Source of the DNA: an uncultured Eubacteriales bacterium
GTDB taxonomy: Bacteria; Bacillota; Clostridia; Christensenellales; Aristaeellaceae
DNA length: 64,000 bases
Assembly (NCBI GenBank): GCA_902799045.1
Contig: CADBZH010000010.1
Span: 186,001 to 250,000, forward strand
Direction of reading: 5' to 3'
The position numbers and the translations under genes are program-made. The first letter of the stretch is position 1, and every line of letters starts with the position of its first letter. This document shows positions 17,083 to 25,450 of this stretch, one piece after another. Below the pieces are notes generated by a model. It was not told the origin of the DNA. It saw nothing but the letters and a program-made list of their open reading frames with translations, and did no database searches.

Positions 17083-18351
17083 TCAGTTCCAGGCGGGGTC
17101 CTGGGCCGCGGCGGCCTGGTCGGCGCGGTTGCGGTCGATGTTCTTCAGCATCTGCTCGCTGGTCTCGTCGCCCAGGATCACGGCGGTCAGCTCCTTGCCG
17201 ATCTCCATCCACTGGGGATTGACATACTTCACGCTGGTCTGGTACACGGTGCCATGGTTCGGATAGGCCGCGTAGAAGGCGGAGATCTCATCGGAGTAGG
17301 CGTCGGGGGCGGTGGTGAAGGGCAGCGTGTTGAACTTCGGCACGTTCTCGATTTGATACTGCAGGTTCTCCGGATCGGCGATGAAGGCCAGATACTGCTT
17401 GGCCGCGTCGATGTTGGCGGAGCCGGAGTAGATGAAGCGGGTCGGGCCGACGGGGTTCATGTTCAGCACCTGGTTGTCGCACAGGGGCATCACGAAGAAG
17501 CCGATGTCCTCCGCGGGGAAATCCGGGTAGGCGTCGTGCAGCTCGGTGGGGAAGCCCTGGTTGGCCACGGTCATGGCGCACTCGCCCTCGGCGATGGCCT
17601 TGGCGGCGTCGGAGTAGGCGTTGGCCATGTAGTTGTCGCCCCAGTAGCCCAGGTCCACCATTTCCTTGATCTGGTCCACCAGCTGAAGCGCGGTGGCGCT
17701 GTCGGCAAAGCCCATCTCGTTGTTGTTCAGCTTCGCGGCGGTGCCGGGCTCGGCGTTCTCGATGGCCACGCCCATCTCGCAGAACCACAGCTGATGGTGC
17801 CAGCCGTCGGAAACGGCCTCGTAGATCGGGATCATGCCGTCGGCCTTGATGGCCTCGCAGACGGCCTTGAACTCCTCGTAGGTGGTGGGCACGGACAGGC
17901 CCAGCCTGTCAAACACCTGCTTGTTGTAGGCCACGGCCCACACGGCGGACACATCCTGCGCCGGCTGGCCGTAGAGCTTGCCGTCCACGCTGGTCTCGGC
18001 GGCCGCCAGCGGATCGACGGTCTCCGCCCAGGCCTCGCCGGACAGGTCCACGGCGTTCTTTTCCACGTTCAGCTGGGTCACGATGTCAAACTGGCCCGCC
18101 TGGGAGCCGAAGATGTCGGCGCACTCGCCGGCGTTCAGCTTGGTCATCAGCAAAGTCGTGTACTGGTCGGAGGGAATGATCTGGTAATCCACCTTGATGC
18201 CGGTCTGCTCGGTGAACTTCTCGCCCAGCTCCATCTCGGCGTCCTGTACCCAGTCCTGGCTGGCCATGTAGGTGATGGTCGTGCCCTCGGCCACGGCGGC
18301 CGTCCCCAGCAGCAGCAGCGCCGCCAGCAAGCAAGCAAGGATCCTCTTCAT
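17083..18351 (-). CDS. Extracellular sugar-binding protein (CUT1 ABC transporter)
   Basis: The 422-residue protein begins with a signal peptide MKRILACLLAALLLLGTAAVA, cut before EG, and lacks a lipobox cysteine at the cleavage site. The mature fold is a family 1 solute-binding protein: ITYMASQDWVQDAEMELGEKF near the start, the hinge VWAVAYNKQVFDRLGLSVPTT and conserved C-terminal PEWMEIGKEL-like end. AAAAGGAGG lies 7 bases before ATG 18351; the longer frame from 18402 has no site. It is the first gene of the sugar operon and diverges from the YesM-like kinase, whose product probably controls it. Confidence 0.92.
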   Translation of the reverse strand: MKRILACLLAALLLLGTAAVAEGTTITYMASQDWVQDAEMELGEKFTEQTGIKVDYQIIPSDQYTTLLMTKLNAGECADIFGSQAGQFDIVTQLNVEKNAVDLSGEAWAETVDPLAAAETSVDGKLYGQPAQDVSAVWAVAYNKQVFDRLGLSVPTTYEEFKAVCEAIKADGMIPIYEAVSDGWHHQLWFCEMGVAIENAEPGTAAKLNNNEMGFADSATALQLVDQIKEMVDLGYWGDNYMANAYSDAAKAIAEGECAMTVANQGFPTELHDAYPDFPAEDIGFFVMPLCDNQVLNMNPVGPTRFIYSGSANIDAAKQYLAFIADPENLQYQIENVPKFNTLPFTTAPDAYSDEISAFYAAYPNHGTVYQTSVKYVNPQWMEIGKELTAVILGDETSEQMLKNIDRNRADQAAAAQDPAWN

Positions 18352-18462
18352 GATAATGCCTCCTTTTGATGTTATTGACATTTCTTTACCCACCCTGTAC
18401 AATAGAGGTGCATTTGGTATGGTTCCATTATATATTTGAATGTTTTGAAATGGAATGGTTAA

Positions 18463-18494
18463 TTTTAACCGGTTCCATGTATATTTTTAACCGG
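18463..18494. promoter_or_regulatory. Candidate operator: two direct repeats 22 bp apart
   Basis: TTTTAACCGG occurs at 18463-18472 and again at 18485-18494, 22 bases centre to centre, so both face the same side of the helix. GGTTCCAT also repeats at 18421 and 18471. AraC-type regulators usually bind such direct repeats, and an AraC-type response regulator is encoded next door. A TATAAT box for the binding-protein operon (complement 18427-18432) lies beside them. Confidence 0.5.
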
Positions 18495-18508
18495 CGCGGA
18501 GGTTTGCC

Positions 18509-20272
18509 ATGAAGAAGAGAACCGTTCGCGGCACGCTGTTTGGCACCTATACCGTCATCATACTGGCCTCCTTCTTCGCCCTGGCCGCGGCGCTGATCGC
18601 GCTGCAGGCCGCCCGGACGCGCAGCCAGACGCTCACGGCCCTGCGCCAGCAGACCCGGGCCGCCGCGCTGAGCGTGGACCGGGAGATCGAGCAGATGCGC
18701 ACCATGGCCATGAGCATCAGCTATTCCGCCCGCATGCAGGACAAGCTGTTTCCCGGGCGCGCCGCCCACAACGCCGCCGACGAGGCGGAGAAGCTCTCGA
18801 CGATGCTTTCCATCATCATATTTCCCAACCGCCCCATCGACCAGATCAACCTCTACACCCGCGACGGCACGCGCATTTCCTCCGGCCTGGTGAACGAAAT
18901 CGCGGCGGGGGACGAAGAAAGCGCCGCCTGGCGCGAATGGTTCGCCTCGGGCGACGGCCGCCAGCGGGTGTTCTTCTCCGGGCCGGACGCGGCCCTCTCG
19001 AAGTTCGCCACCGACGCCTACGGGCGGCAGTTCATCTCGCTGGCCATGGAAAACTTCGACAACTTCGGCAATCCCAGCGGCTACATTGAAATCAAGCAGC
19101 GCGTCAGCCGCGTGGTGGCGGGCCTGGCCGCCTACGGCTCCGGCTTCGGCGAGCGGATGCTGTTCTTCGACGCCGACGGCCGGCTGATCTACCCGCTGGA
19201 CGGGGCGGACGAGGGCCTGTTCGAGGCGTTGCGGGATCGCGGCTTTCCCGAGGCCTTCGAGCGCCGGGGCGGCGATTTCGTCTGCTGCGCGCCCTCGGAC
19301 GGCGGCCGCTTCATCACCGTGACGGCCATCGGGGCCGGGAACCTGCTGCGCCCCGCGCTGCAGCAGATCGGCACCACGTTCCTGATCACGCTGGCGGTGC
19401 TGGCGCTGGCGATCCTGCTGTCGCACCTGGCGGCCCGGCGCATCACCGCGCCCATCGCCGAGATGTGCCAGCAGATCGAGCGCATCGACATCGAGCGCCC
19501 CACCGCCCTGCCGCCGCTGCAAACCGACCTGACGGAGATGCAGACGCTGCACGGCGCGTTCACCCGGATGCAGGCCACGCTGAACGAGCACGTGAACAAC
19601 CTGCTGGCGCTTCAGAACCAGGAGATGCAGTCGCGCATGCTGGCGCTGCAGGCCCAGATGAACCCCCACTTCCTCTACAACAGCCTCCAGGCGCTGCAAG
19701 CCATGGCCGACGAGGGCATGAACGAGGAGATCGCCGTGATGTGCCAGTCCATGGCGAACATCCTGCGCTACATCTCCTCGGACTCAGCCCAGAAGGTGCC
19801 GCTGGCGGACGAGCTGAGGCACACGCGGGACTATCTGCGCTGCATGGAGATCCGCTATCAGGGGGACCTCTCCTGCGCGATCGACGTGCCCGCGGCCCTG
19901 GACGGCGTGCAGGTGCCGAAGCTGTGCGTGCAGCTGCTGGCGGAAAACGCCATCAAGTTCACCACCACCCGCCGCCCGCCCTACAGAATCGCCATCCGCG
20001 GCGAGGCGGACAGCGACGGCTATACCCTGAAGATCCTGGACAACGGCCCGGGCTTCGAGGCGGAGACGCTGAGGCAGCTTGAGGCCCAGATGGACGAGAT
20101 CCGGCGCACCCACACGCTGCCCTCGCTGAAGATCAACGGCATGGGCATCCTGCACGTGTTCATCCGCTTCTGCCTGCTGTACGACAACCAATTCCTGTTC
20201 CGGCTGGAGAACAACCCCGGCGGCGGGGCCTGTGTGACGATAGGAGCGAGCCAACATGAGTCGGAGGTTTAA
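18509..20272 (+). CDS. Membrane sensor histidine kinase, YesM type
   Basis: This 587-residue kinase has a membrane segment at about residues 8-33, an extracellular sensing region of about 250 residues, a second segment (TTFLITLAVLALAILLSHLA, about 287-306), a HAMP domain with the ITAPIAEM start, and a His_kinase domain whose phospho-acceptor motif is QMNPHFLYNSLQAL near residue 390. A shortened ATPase domain follows (AENAIKF, ILDNGPGF, GMGILHV). GGAGG lies 6 bases before ATG. The family senses sugars or sugar-loaded binding proteins and controls adjacent glycan genes. It overlaps the response-regulator gene by 17 bases. Confidence 0.92.
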   Translation: MKKRTVRGTLFGTYTVIILASFFALAAALIALQAARTRSQTLTALRQQTRAAALSVDREIEQMRTMAMSISYSARMQDKLFPGRAAHNAADEAEKLSTMLSIIIFPNRPIDQINLYTRDGTRISSGLVNEIAAGDEESAAWREWFASGDGRQRVFFSGPDAALSKFATDAYGRQFISLAMENFDNFGNPSGYIEIKQRVSRVVAGLAAYGSGFGERMLFFDADGRLIYPLDGADEGLFEALRDRGFPEAFERRGGDFVCCAPSDGGRFITVTAIGAGNLLRPALQQIGTTFLITLAVLALAILLSHLAARRITAPIAEMCQQIERIDIERPTALPPLQTDLTEMQTLHGAFTRMQATLNEHVNNLLALQNQEMQSRMLALQAQMNPHFLYNSLQALQAMADEGMNEEIAVMCQSMANILRYISSDSAQKVPLADELRHTRDYLRCMEIRYQGDLSCAIDVPAALDGVQVPKLCVQLLAENAIKFTTTRRPPYRIAIRGEADSDGYTLKILDNGPGFEAETLRQLEAQMDEIRRTHTLPSLKINGMGILHVFIRFCLLYDNQFLFRLENNPGGGACVTIGASQHESEV

Positions 20273-21005
20273 GGTCATCGTGGCGGACGACGAAAAGCTG
20301 ATCGCCCGCAACATCGCCCGCCGCGTGGAGGCGGCCGGCGCGGCGTTCGAGGTCGTGGCCCAGGCGGGCACCGGGCTGGAGGCGCTGGAGCTGGCCGGGC
20401 AGCTGATGCCGGACGTGGTGTTCAGCGACATCAAGATGCCGGAGATGGACGGCCTCGAGCTGATCGCCCGCCTGCGCCGCCAGAATCCCTCGGCGCTGTG
20501 CGTGATCATCAGCGGCTACAGCGACTTTGAATACGCCCGCGCCGCCATCCAGAACCACGCCGTGGACTACCTGCTCAAGCCGGTCAACCCGGAGGAGCTT
20601 TCCGCCCTGCTGACCCGGCTGGAGGCCACACTGCTGGCCCGGGAGCAGGCCCTCGCCCCCCGCCGGGAGGCCAGCGCCGCCGAGGTGGTGGAGAACGTGA
20701 TGCTCTACCTGCAGGAGAATTACGACCGGCAGATCGACTTTGCCGCCGTGGCCGGGGCCCAGGCCGTGTCCGCGCCCTACCTGAGCAAGCTGTTCCACGA
20801 CCACGCCGGCACCAGCCCCAGCCGCTACCTTTCGGACCTGCGGATGCAGAAGGCGAAGAAGCTGCTGCTGGATTCCCAGCTGTCCATCAAGGAGATCGCC
20901 GTCCGGGTGGGCTATCCCGATCCCTTCCACTTCAGCAAGAGCTTCAAGAACGCCGTGGGCATGAGCCCCGCCCAGTATCGCGAGCAGCGCGGCGAGGCGC
21001 GGTAG
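20256..21005 (+). CDS. Response regulator with AraC-type DNA-binding domain, YesN type (short)
   Basis: The 249-residue protein has a receiver domain (residues 1-125) with acidic pair DDE (11-13), phospho-acceptor Asp58 in FSDIKMPEMDG and Lys in YLLKPVN. The AraC HTH domain covers about 145-249 (YLSDLRMQKAKKLLLDSQ and VGYPDPFHFSKSFKNAVGMS). Typical YesN proteins have a long linker and about 500 residues; here it is absent. It probably activates the divergent sugar operon through the direct repeats at 18463-18494. The stop TAG is the first base set of a fragment of the family 1 repeat. Confidence 0.92.
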   Translation: MSRRFKVIVADDEKLIARNIARRVEAAGAAFEVVAQAGTGLEALELAGQLMPDVVFSDIKMPEMDGLELIARLRRQNPSALCVIISGYSDFEYARAAIQNHAVDYLLKPVNPEELSALLTRLEATLLAREQALAPRREASAAEVVENVMLYLQENYDRQIDFAAVAGAQAVSAPYLSKLFHDHAGTSPSRYLSDLRMQKAKKLLLDSQLSIKEIAVRVGYPDPFHFSKSFKNAVGMSPAQYREQRGEAR

Positions 21006-21048
21006 ACGCCGAAACTGCGGCGGAGCGGCGATTTGGGAAACACACTCT
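21003..21048 (+). repeat. Family 1 MITE-like element, right-end fragment
   Basis: TAGACGCCGAAA followed after a diverged stretch by GGGAAACACACTCT matches the right end of the copies at 9854 and 26754. The left part is missing. The sequence 21049-21160 holds only a decayed AGATCCTTCGC-type repeat (21112-21125). Confidence 0.6.
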
Positions 21049-21180
21049 GGGGCAAGCCGTGGGATCAAACGAGATGATTCACATTCTTTCATTGCCGTTC
21101 GCCGGCGAAATGGACAGATCCTTCGCCGCGCCGATCCCGCAGGCTTCCGTGAACCGGCACACTTCGGGGAGGGTACAGCC

Positions 21181-22368
21181 ATGAAATTCGTGTTTGCGTC
21201 GGATTCCTTCAAGGGCACGCTGACCAGCGTGCAGACCGTCGGGCTGCTGACCCGGGCCGCCCGGGAGGTGTTCGGCGAGGTGGAAACCTTCGGCGTGCCG
21301 GTGGCCGACGGCGGCGAGGGCACCGCGGAGGCGGTGGTGGCCGCGGAGCGCGGCTCGTGGATCGCCTGCGAGGTCTGCGGCCCGATGATGGACAGGGTCG
21401 TCGCCCGCTACGGCAGGCTGGACGAGCGCCGCGCCGTGATCGAGATGGCCCAGGCCTCCGGGCTGACGCGGGTGCCCGTCGGGGCGCGCGACCCCCTGAA
21501 GGCCACCAGCTTCGGCACCGGCGAGCTGATCCGCCACGCGCTGGATCAGGGCTTCACCGACCTCTCCGTCGCCATCGGCGGCAGCGCCACCAACGACGGC
21601 GGCATGGGCTGCGCCCGGGCGCTGGGCGCGCGCTTTCTGGACGATCGCGGAGGGGAGCTGGCAGGCCGGGGCGAGGACTTGGAGAAGGTTTGCGCCATCG
21701 ACCTTGCCGGCCTGGACCCGCGCGTTTTGAGCGCGAGGATCACGGTGATGTGCGACGTGACCAACCCCCTTTGCGGCGAGAACGGCGCGACATGCACCTT
21801 CTCGGCCCAAAAAGGCGCCACGCCCGAGGCGCAGGCGCGGCTCGAGCGCGGGATGATGAACTATCGCGATGTAATCCGCCGCCAGTTCGGCGTCGATCCG
21901 GACGCCATGCCGGGCGCCGGCGCGGCGGGCGGCCTGGGCGCGGCGCTGGGGATATTCCTGGGCGGCGAGATGAAGTCCGGCATCGACGCGGTGCTGGACC
22001 TGATCGGCTTCGACGAGCGCCTGGAGGGCGCGGACCTGGTGGTCACCGGCGAAGGCCGCACCGACTGGCAGAGCTGCTTCGGCAAGGTGATGCGGGGCGT
22101 GGGCGAGCGCGCCGCCAGGAAGGGCGTCGTCGCCGTGGGCCTCAGCGGCTCGCTGGGCCGGGACGCCGACAAAATCTATGGCCACGGCATCGCGTCTCTG
22201 ATGCCCACCGTGGACGCGCCGATGCCCCTCGAGGCGGCGCTGGAGGACGCCGAAGCCCTCTACTACCGGGGCGCGGTGCGCATGTTCCGCTTCCTCAGGG
22301 CCGGCATGGCGATGAAGGCCGGTGCGCGCACCCCAGCGGACGACCGGCAGGAAGCCCGCCGCGAGTGA
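21181..22368 (+). CDS. Glycerate kinase (GK-I type)
   Basis: The 395-residue enzyme phosphorylates D-glycerate to 2- or 3-phosphoglycerate with ATP. Signature stretches are FASDSFKGTLTS at the start, VADGGEGT, the family motif IGGSATNDGGMGCARALG, GAGAAGGLGAALGIFLG and DLVVTGEGRTDWQSCFGK. Length is typical (about 380). A GGGAGGG site lies 7 bases before ATG. No glyoxylate or tartronate genes are adjacent, so the source of glycerate is unknown. The last 25 residues (AGMAMKAGARTPADDRQEA region) extend beyond the usual end. Confidence 0.94.
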   Translation: MKFVFASDSFKGTLTSVQTVGLLTRAAREVFGEVETFGVPVADGGEGTAEAVVAAERGSWIACEVCGPMMDRVVARYGRLDERRAVIEMAQASGLTRVPVGARDPLKATSFGTGELIRHALDQGFTDLSVAIGGSATNDGGMGCARALGARFLDDRGGELAGRGEDLEKVCAIDLAGLDPRVLSARITVMCDVTNPLCGENGATCTFSAQKGATPEAQARLERGMMNYRDVIRRQFGVDPDAMPGAGAAGGLGAALGIFLGGEMKSGIDAVLDLIGFDERLEGADLVVTGEGRTDWQSCFGKVMRGVGERAARKGVVAVGLSGSLGRDADKIYGHGIASLMPTVDAPMPLEAALEDAEALYYRGAVRMFRFLRAGMAMKAGARTPADDRQEARRE

Positions 22369-22401
22369 AGGAGCCCGCCCCTTACGGCGCCGCTTCCCTC
22401 C

Positions 22402-22587
22402 TCACATCCGCTCTTCCCTGTAGAACACCCCCACCATGGCGCCGACGCCGTCGTCGGGCGTGGTGATCTCCTGCAGCGTCCAGCCGTCGGAGACGTATTC
22501 GTTGATGATCCTCTCCGCCTGCTCCAGGTCCTTCTCCCGGGAGGCCTTGAAGCCCTTGTTCAGATAGACCAGCTTGTACACCTTCAT
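22402..22587 (-). CDS. DUF4177-like small protein
   Basis: A 61-residue protein, MKVYKLVYLNKGFKASREKD at its start, followed by a helix (LEQAERIINEYVSDGW) and a strand pair (TLQEITTPDDGVG ... VGVFYREE). This beta-alpha-beta layout with the W-T-L-x-E-I motif is that of DUF4177, whose function is unknown. GAGGAGG lies 9 bases before ATG 22587; the in-frame ATG at 22605 overlaps that site. It converges on the glycerate kinase gene with 33 bases between. Confidence 0.75.
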   Translation of the reverse strand: MKVYKLVYLNKGFKASREKDLEQAERIINEYVSDGWTLQEITTPDDGVGAMVGVFYREERM

Positions 22588-22641
22588 GTCTCGTTTCCTC
22601 CTCATTTCCGTCTCTAGATGGAAAACCTGATGAAGCCAGGT

Positions 22642-22688
22642 ACAGATCCTTCGCTGCGCTGTCCTCCCGGGCGCAGCGAAGGATCTGT
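22642..22688. repeat. Palindromic repeat, AGATCCTTCGCTGCGC family
   Basis: Perfect 18-base arms (22642-22659 and 22671-22688) surround an 11-base loop. The arms are the same as the outer arms at 57773-57844. Confidence 0.8.
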
Positions 22689-22717
22689 CCGCAGCGCCAG
22701 CAGACCGCGCCGCACAG

Positions 22718-24667
22718 CTATTCCCAGGTGTCTCCGGCCAGCGCCTCCAGCACGCAGCCGCAGGCCCAGGGCATCAGCGCGAACCAGGTGCTCGCGGGCG
22801 AACCGTCGGGATAGTGCTCCGTCAGCAGGCCCTGGCAGTGGCAGAAGCGCTCGCTCATCCAGCCCCGCCTGCCATAGTCGTATTCGCCGTCATAGGTGCT
22901 GGACACCTGGCGGCTCCAGCGCACGGTGTCCTCCAGGCGGCTGCGCACATACCCGTCCCCGGTCCGCTCCACATAGTAGGCCAGCTCGTCCACGATGGTC
23001 GAGGACATCGGGTGGATGTGGGGATTGGTGACGGACGTGATGCTGCCGCCGCAGCTGCTCCAGCCCACCTTGCTCAGCGGCGGCACCTTAATGGGCGAAT
23101 TGTAGCAGAATTTGAACGTGAATTCGTACCCGATCGCCTCGCCCATGCGCGCAAGCAGCCCCGCGTCGCCCGTCATCGCGTGCAGCCAGCGCGCGGCGCG
23201 GATGTAGGCCAGCACGCCCTCGGAATCCACCTGCTTGTCGATGTCCAGCGGCCCGCCGTAGCAGGTCATCGGCACGATGTAGGCGGCATGGTAGTGCGCC
23301 TCGCTGGCGAGCAGGTCGGAAAGCCGCGTGCGCTCGCCGGTCAGGAACGCGAAATACGCCGCCGCGGCCAGGCACCACGCGCCGGACATGGCGTCGTAGC
23401 ACAGCCCCGCGCCGGAGTTCTCCGAAAAGATATAGGGATACTCCCCGTCGCCGTTGCGCGAGCGCTCGGTCACGTCCAGGACCCGCGCCACATAATCCAG
23501 CCATTCCGGGTGATCGAAGCCCCTGGCCCGCTCCAGCGCATACGCCTTCAGGATGTAATAGAGCGCCTGGCCCACCAGGTACCCGGCGTGGCCGGGCACG
23601 GGCTGCTTGTCATACCACCAGCCCCGGTTGCCCCAGGCGCCGTCCACCTCCGCGGTGAAGGGCAGGCCGTTCTTCGGGTTGATCGAGGTTTCGACGATGT
23701 GGTCGATGCAGTCCAGCGCCTGGGCGCGCATGGCCTCCCGGCCCAGCCGGTGGGCGGCCTGGAGCATCGGAACGGCCACGGCCAGCCCGTTCGTCCAGGT
23801 GATGGACGGCAGGCTGCGCACCTCGTTTTCGTGCTGCCAGTCGAACACGAACCCGGCGTAGGCGCGGCTGTCCGCCAGCCAGGCCTCGCCGGACACCGCT
23901 TCGGCGATGTCCGACACCGCCGTCTTCACCGGCAGGCCCTCCCGGGGCGGCTCGTGAAAGCGCCCGTACACCCAGCGGATCGCGCCGTCGATGGCCCGCG
24001 CGTCCTCGGCCGGGTAGTCGAACACGGCCACGTCGCATTCGAACGCCTCCCCCGCTTCCAGGCAAAAGGCGTTTTCGCCCAGCGCCGCGCGGGGGCTGTA
24101 GTTGTGGGAATCCAGGAAGAACCAGGGCGCGTTCTCATAGCCCAGCGTGTAGCAGACCTCGCGCCGTTCAATATCGCAGCCGAAGCCCGCGTACTGGTCG
24201 AAATCCCCGGAAGCGCCCGGCGTCCAGGCCAGCCGCCTCCCGTCCTTTTTCAGGAAATACGGCGACGCGCACAGCCCCGTCACCTTCCCGCCGGTGAAGG
24301 CCAGCGCCACGGGATGCGACAGCCGGTCCGCCCGGACGAGCCACCAGGGCGACGCCGGGAATTCCGTCGGCGCAGGCCGCAGCCGGGGCGTCCGGCTGTC
24401 CGTCACCAGCGGGGCCTCGCCCCGGTTCGTGCCAACCATGAACCCCGGCAGGAAGAAGCGCGGCTCCTCCGACTCAAAGGGCAGCGAGATCCGCACGACG
24501 CCCCGGAAGGCCCCGTCGCCGTCGTTGCGAACGCGGACGCGAACGATCCGCGGGTCGTCCGCCGCGCCGCCGCCGGAAACCGCCGTCCATTCGGCGCTCA
24601 GTCCCAGCCGCGCCAGCGGCAGGTATGCCTCGCCCTGATCCCGGGCCGCAAGGTGGATCGTATTCAC
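22718..24667 (-). CDS. Uncharacterised protein, probable alpha/alpha-barrel carbohydrate enzyme
   Basis: I do not recognise a named family. The 649-residue protein has an N-terminal beta-rich region (1-240) and a helical C-terminal region (about 270-649) with repeated helix pairs and Trp/Tyr-rich loops such as GAWGNRGWWYD, GHAGYLVGQALYYILKAYAL, EYPYIFSENSGAGLCYD and VGWSSCGGSIT. This resembles six-hairpin glycosidase or polysaccharide-lyase-associated folds. There is no signal peptide. The start is GTG 24667, 7 bases after AAAGGAGG. It is the last gene of an operon with an alpha/beta hydrolase and a DUF819 carrier, which suggests uptake and cleavage of an esterified or glycosylated compound. 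Confidence 0.55.
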   Translation of the reverse strand: MNTIHLAARDQGEAYLPLARLGLSAEWTAVSGGGAADDPRIVRVRVRNDGDGAFRGVVRISLPFESEEPRFFLPGFMVGTNRGEAPLVTDSRTPRLRPAPTEFPASPWWLVRADRLSHPVALAFTGGKVTGLCASPYFLKKDGRRLAWTPGASGDFDQYAGFGCDIERREVCYTLGYENAPWFFLDSHNYSPRAALGENAFCLEAGEAFECDVAVFDYPAEDARAIDGAIRWVYGRFHEPPREGLPVKTAVSDIAEAVSGEAWLADSRAYAGFVFDWQHENEVRSLPSITWTNGLAVAVPMLQAAHRLGREAMRAQALDCIDHIVETSINPKNGLPFTAEVDGAWGNRGWWYDKQPVPGHAGYLVGQALYYILKAYALERARGFDHPEWLDYVARVLDVTERSRNGDGEYPYIFSENSGAGLCYDAMSGAWCLAAAAYFAFLTGERTRLSDLLASEAHYHAAYIVPMTCYGGPLDIDKQVDSEGVLAYIRAARWLHAMTGDAGLLARMGEAIGYEFTFKFCYNSPIKVPPLSKVGWSSCGGSITSVTNPHIHPMSSTIVDELAYYVERTGDGYVRSRLEDTVRWSRQVSSTYDGEYDYGRRGWMSERFCHCQGLLTEHYPDGSPASTWFALMPWACGCVLEALAGDTWE

Positions 24668-24694
24668 CCGGACGCCTCCTTTATTCCTCGTCGA

Positions 24695-25435
24695 TCAATC
24701 TGCCAACCCGTGCGCCAGCAGGAAATCGGCCTCCCGCCGCATCGCCTCCGCCCGGGCCGCGCCCATGAAGCCGTGGCCCTGCCCCGGCAGGATCACCAGC
24801 TCCGCGGCGCGGTAAACCGCCGCCGCCCGCCGGGAATAGTCCGGCGGCACGATCTCATCCCGGTCGCCGTGCAGGATCAGCACGTCCCCGGTATAGCCGC
24901 CGATCACCCCGTAGATGTCGAAGGACACGGCGTCCTCGCCGTACCTGCGCCCGATGCGCTGGCCCATCACGGTCTCCGTCTCCGGAAAAGTCCCGTCCGG
25001 CCGGGCGCGCCTTCGGGCGTCGTCCTGCAGCACGAACGCCGGGAATTCCAGCATCAGCGCGGCCACGTCTCCCGGCCGGTGGGCGGCCACATACGCGGAA
25101 ACGAAGCCGCCCTGGCTGGCGCCCCAGAGCATGAGGCGGCCGAAGCGCCCTTCCCGGCGGAAGTGGTCCACCACGGCGCCCAGGTCCTCCGCCTCCGTCA
25201 GCACCGACATCTCCGTCATCGCGCCGTCACTCCGGGAGCCGGGCCCGCCGCCGCAGAAGTCAAAGCTGAAGGTCGCCAGGCCCCGTTCGTTGAAGTACTC
25301 CGCGTAATCCGCATGGCCCTCCAGGGTGCCGCCGAAGCCGTGGCTCAGGATCACCAGCGGCCCGCCTTCCGACCCGGGCAGGCGCAGCTCGCCGCGAAGA
25401 TTGCCCAGGCTGCCTCGAATGTTCACGATCTCCAT
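24695..25435 (-). CDS. Alpha/beta hydrolase (esterase-like)
   Basis: A 246-residue serine hydrolase. The oxyanion strand is VILSHGFGGT, the nucleophile elbow GASQGG, the acid Asp in ILHGDRDEIVP and the His in GQGHGF, so the catalytic triad is complete. It is of the cinnamoyl or acyl-sugar esterase kind, without signal peptide, hence cytoplasmic. GGGAGG lies 9 bases before ATG. Gaps of 15 bases to the carrier gene and 27 to the unknown enzyme mark an operon. A feruloyl-type ester of a plant sugar would fit the neighbourhood but is not shown. Confidence 0.9.
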   Translation of the reverse strand: MEIVNIRGSLGNLRGELRLPGSEGGPLVILSHGFGGTLEGHADYAEYFNERGLATFSFDFCGGGPGSRSDGAMTEMSVLTEAEDLGAVVDHFRREGRFGRLMLWGASQGGFVSAYVAAHRPGDVAALMLEFPAFVLQDDARRRARPDGTFPETETVMGQRIGRRYGEDAVSFDIYGVIGGYTGDVLILHGDRDEIVPPDYSRRAAAVYRAAELVILPGQGHGFMGAARAEAMRREADFLLAHGLAD

Positions 25436-25450
25436 GGTTCCGTTCCTCCC

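Noticed and set aside
16108-18351. ATP-binding subunit gene expected with the sugar transporters
   Set aside because: No Walker A or ABC signature (LSGGQ) was found in either transporter locus, so none is annotated; a shared ATPase elsewhere is likely.
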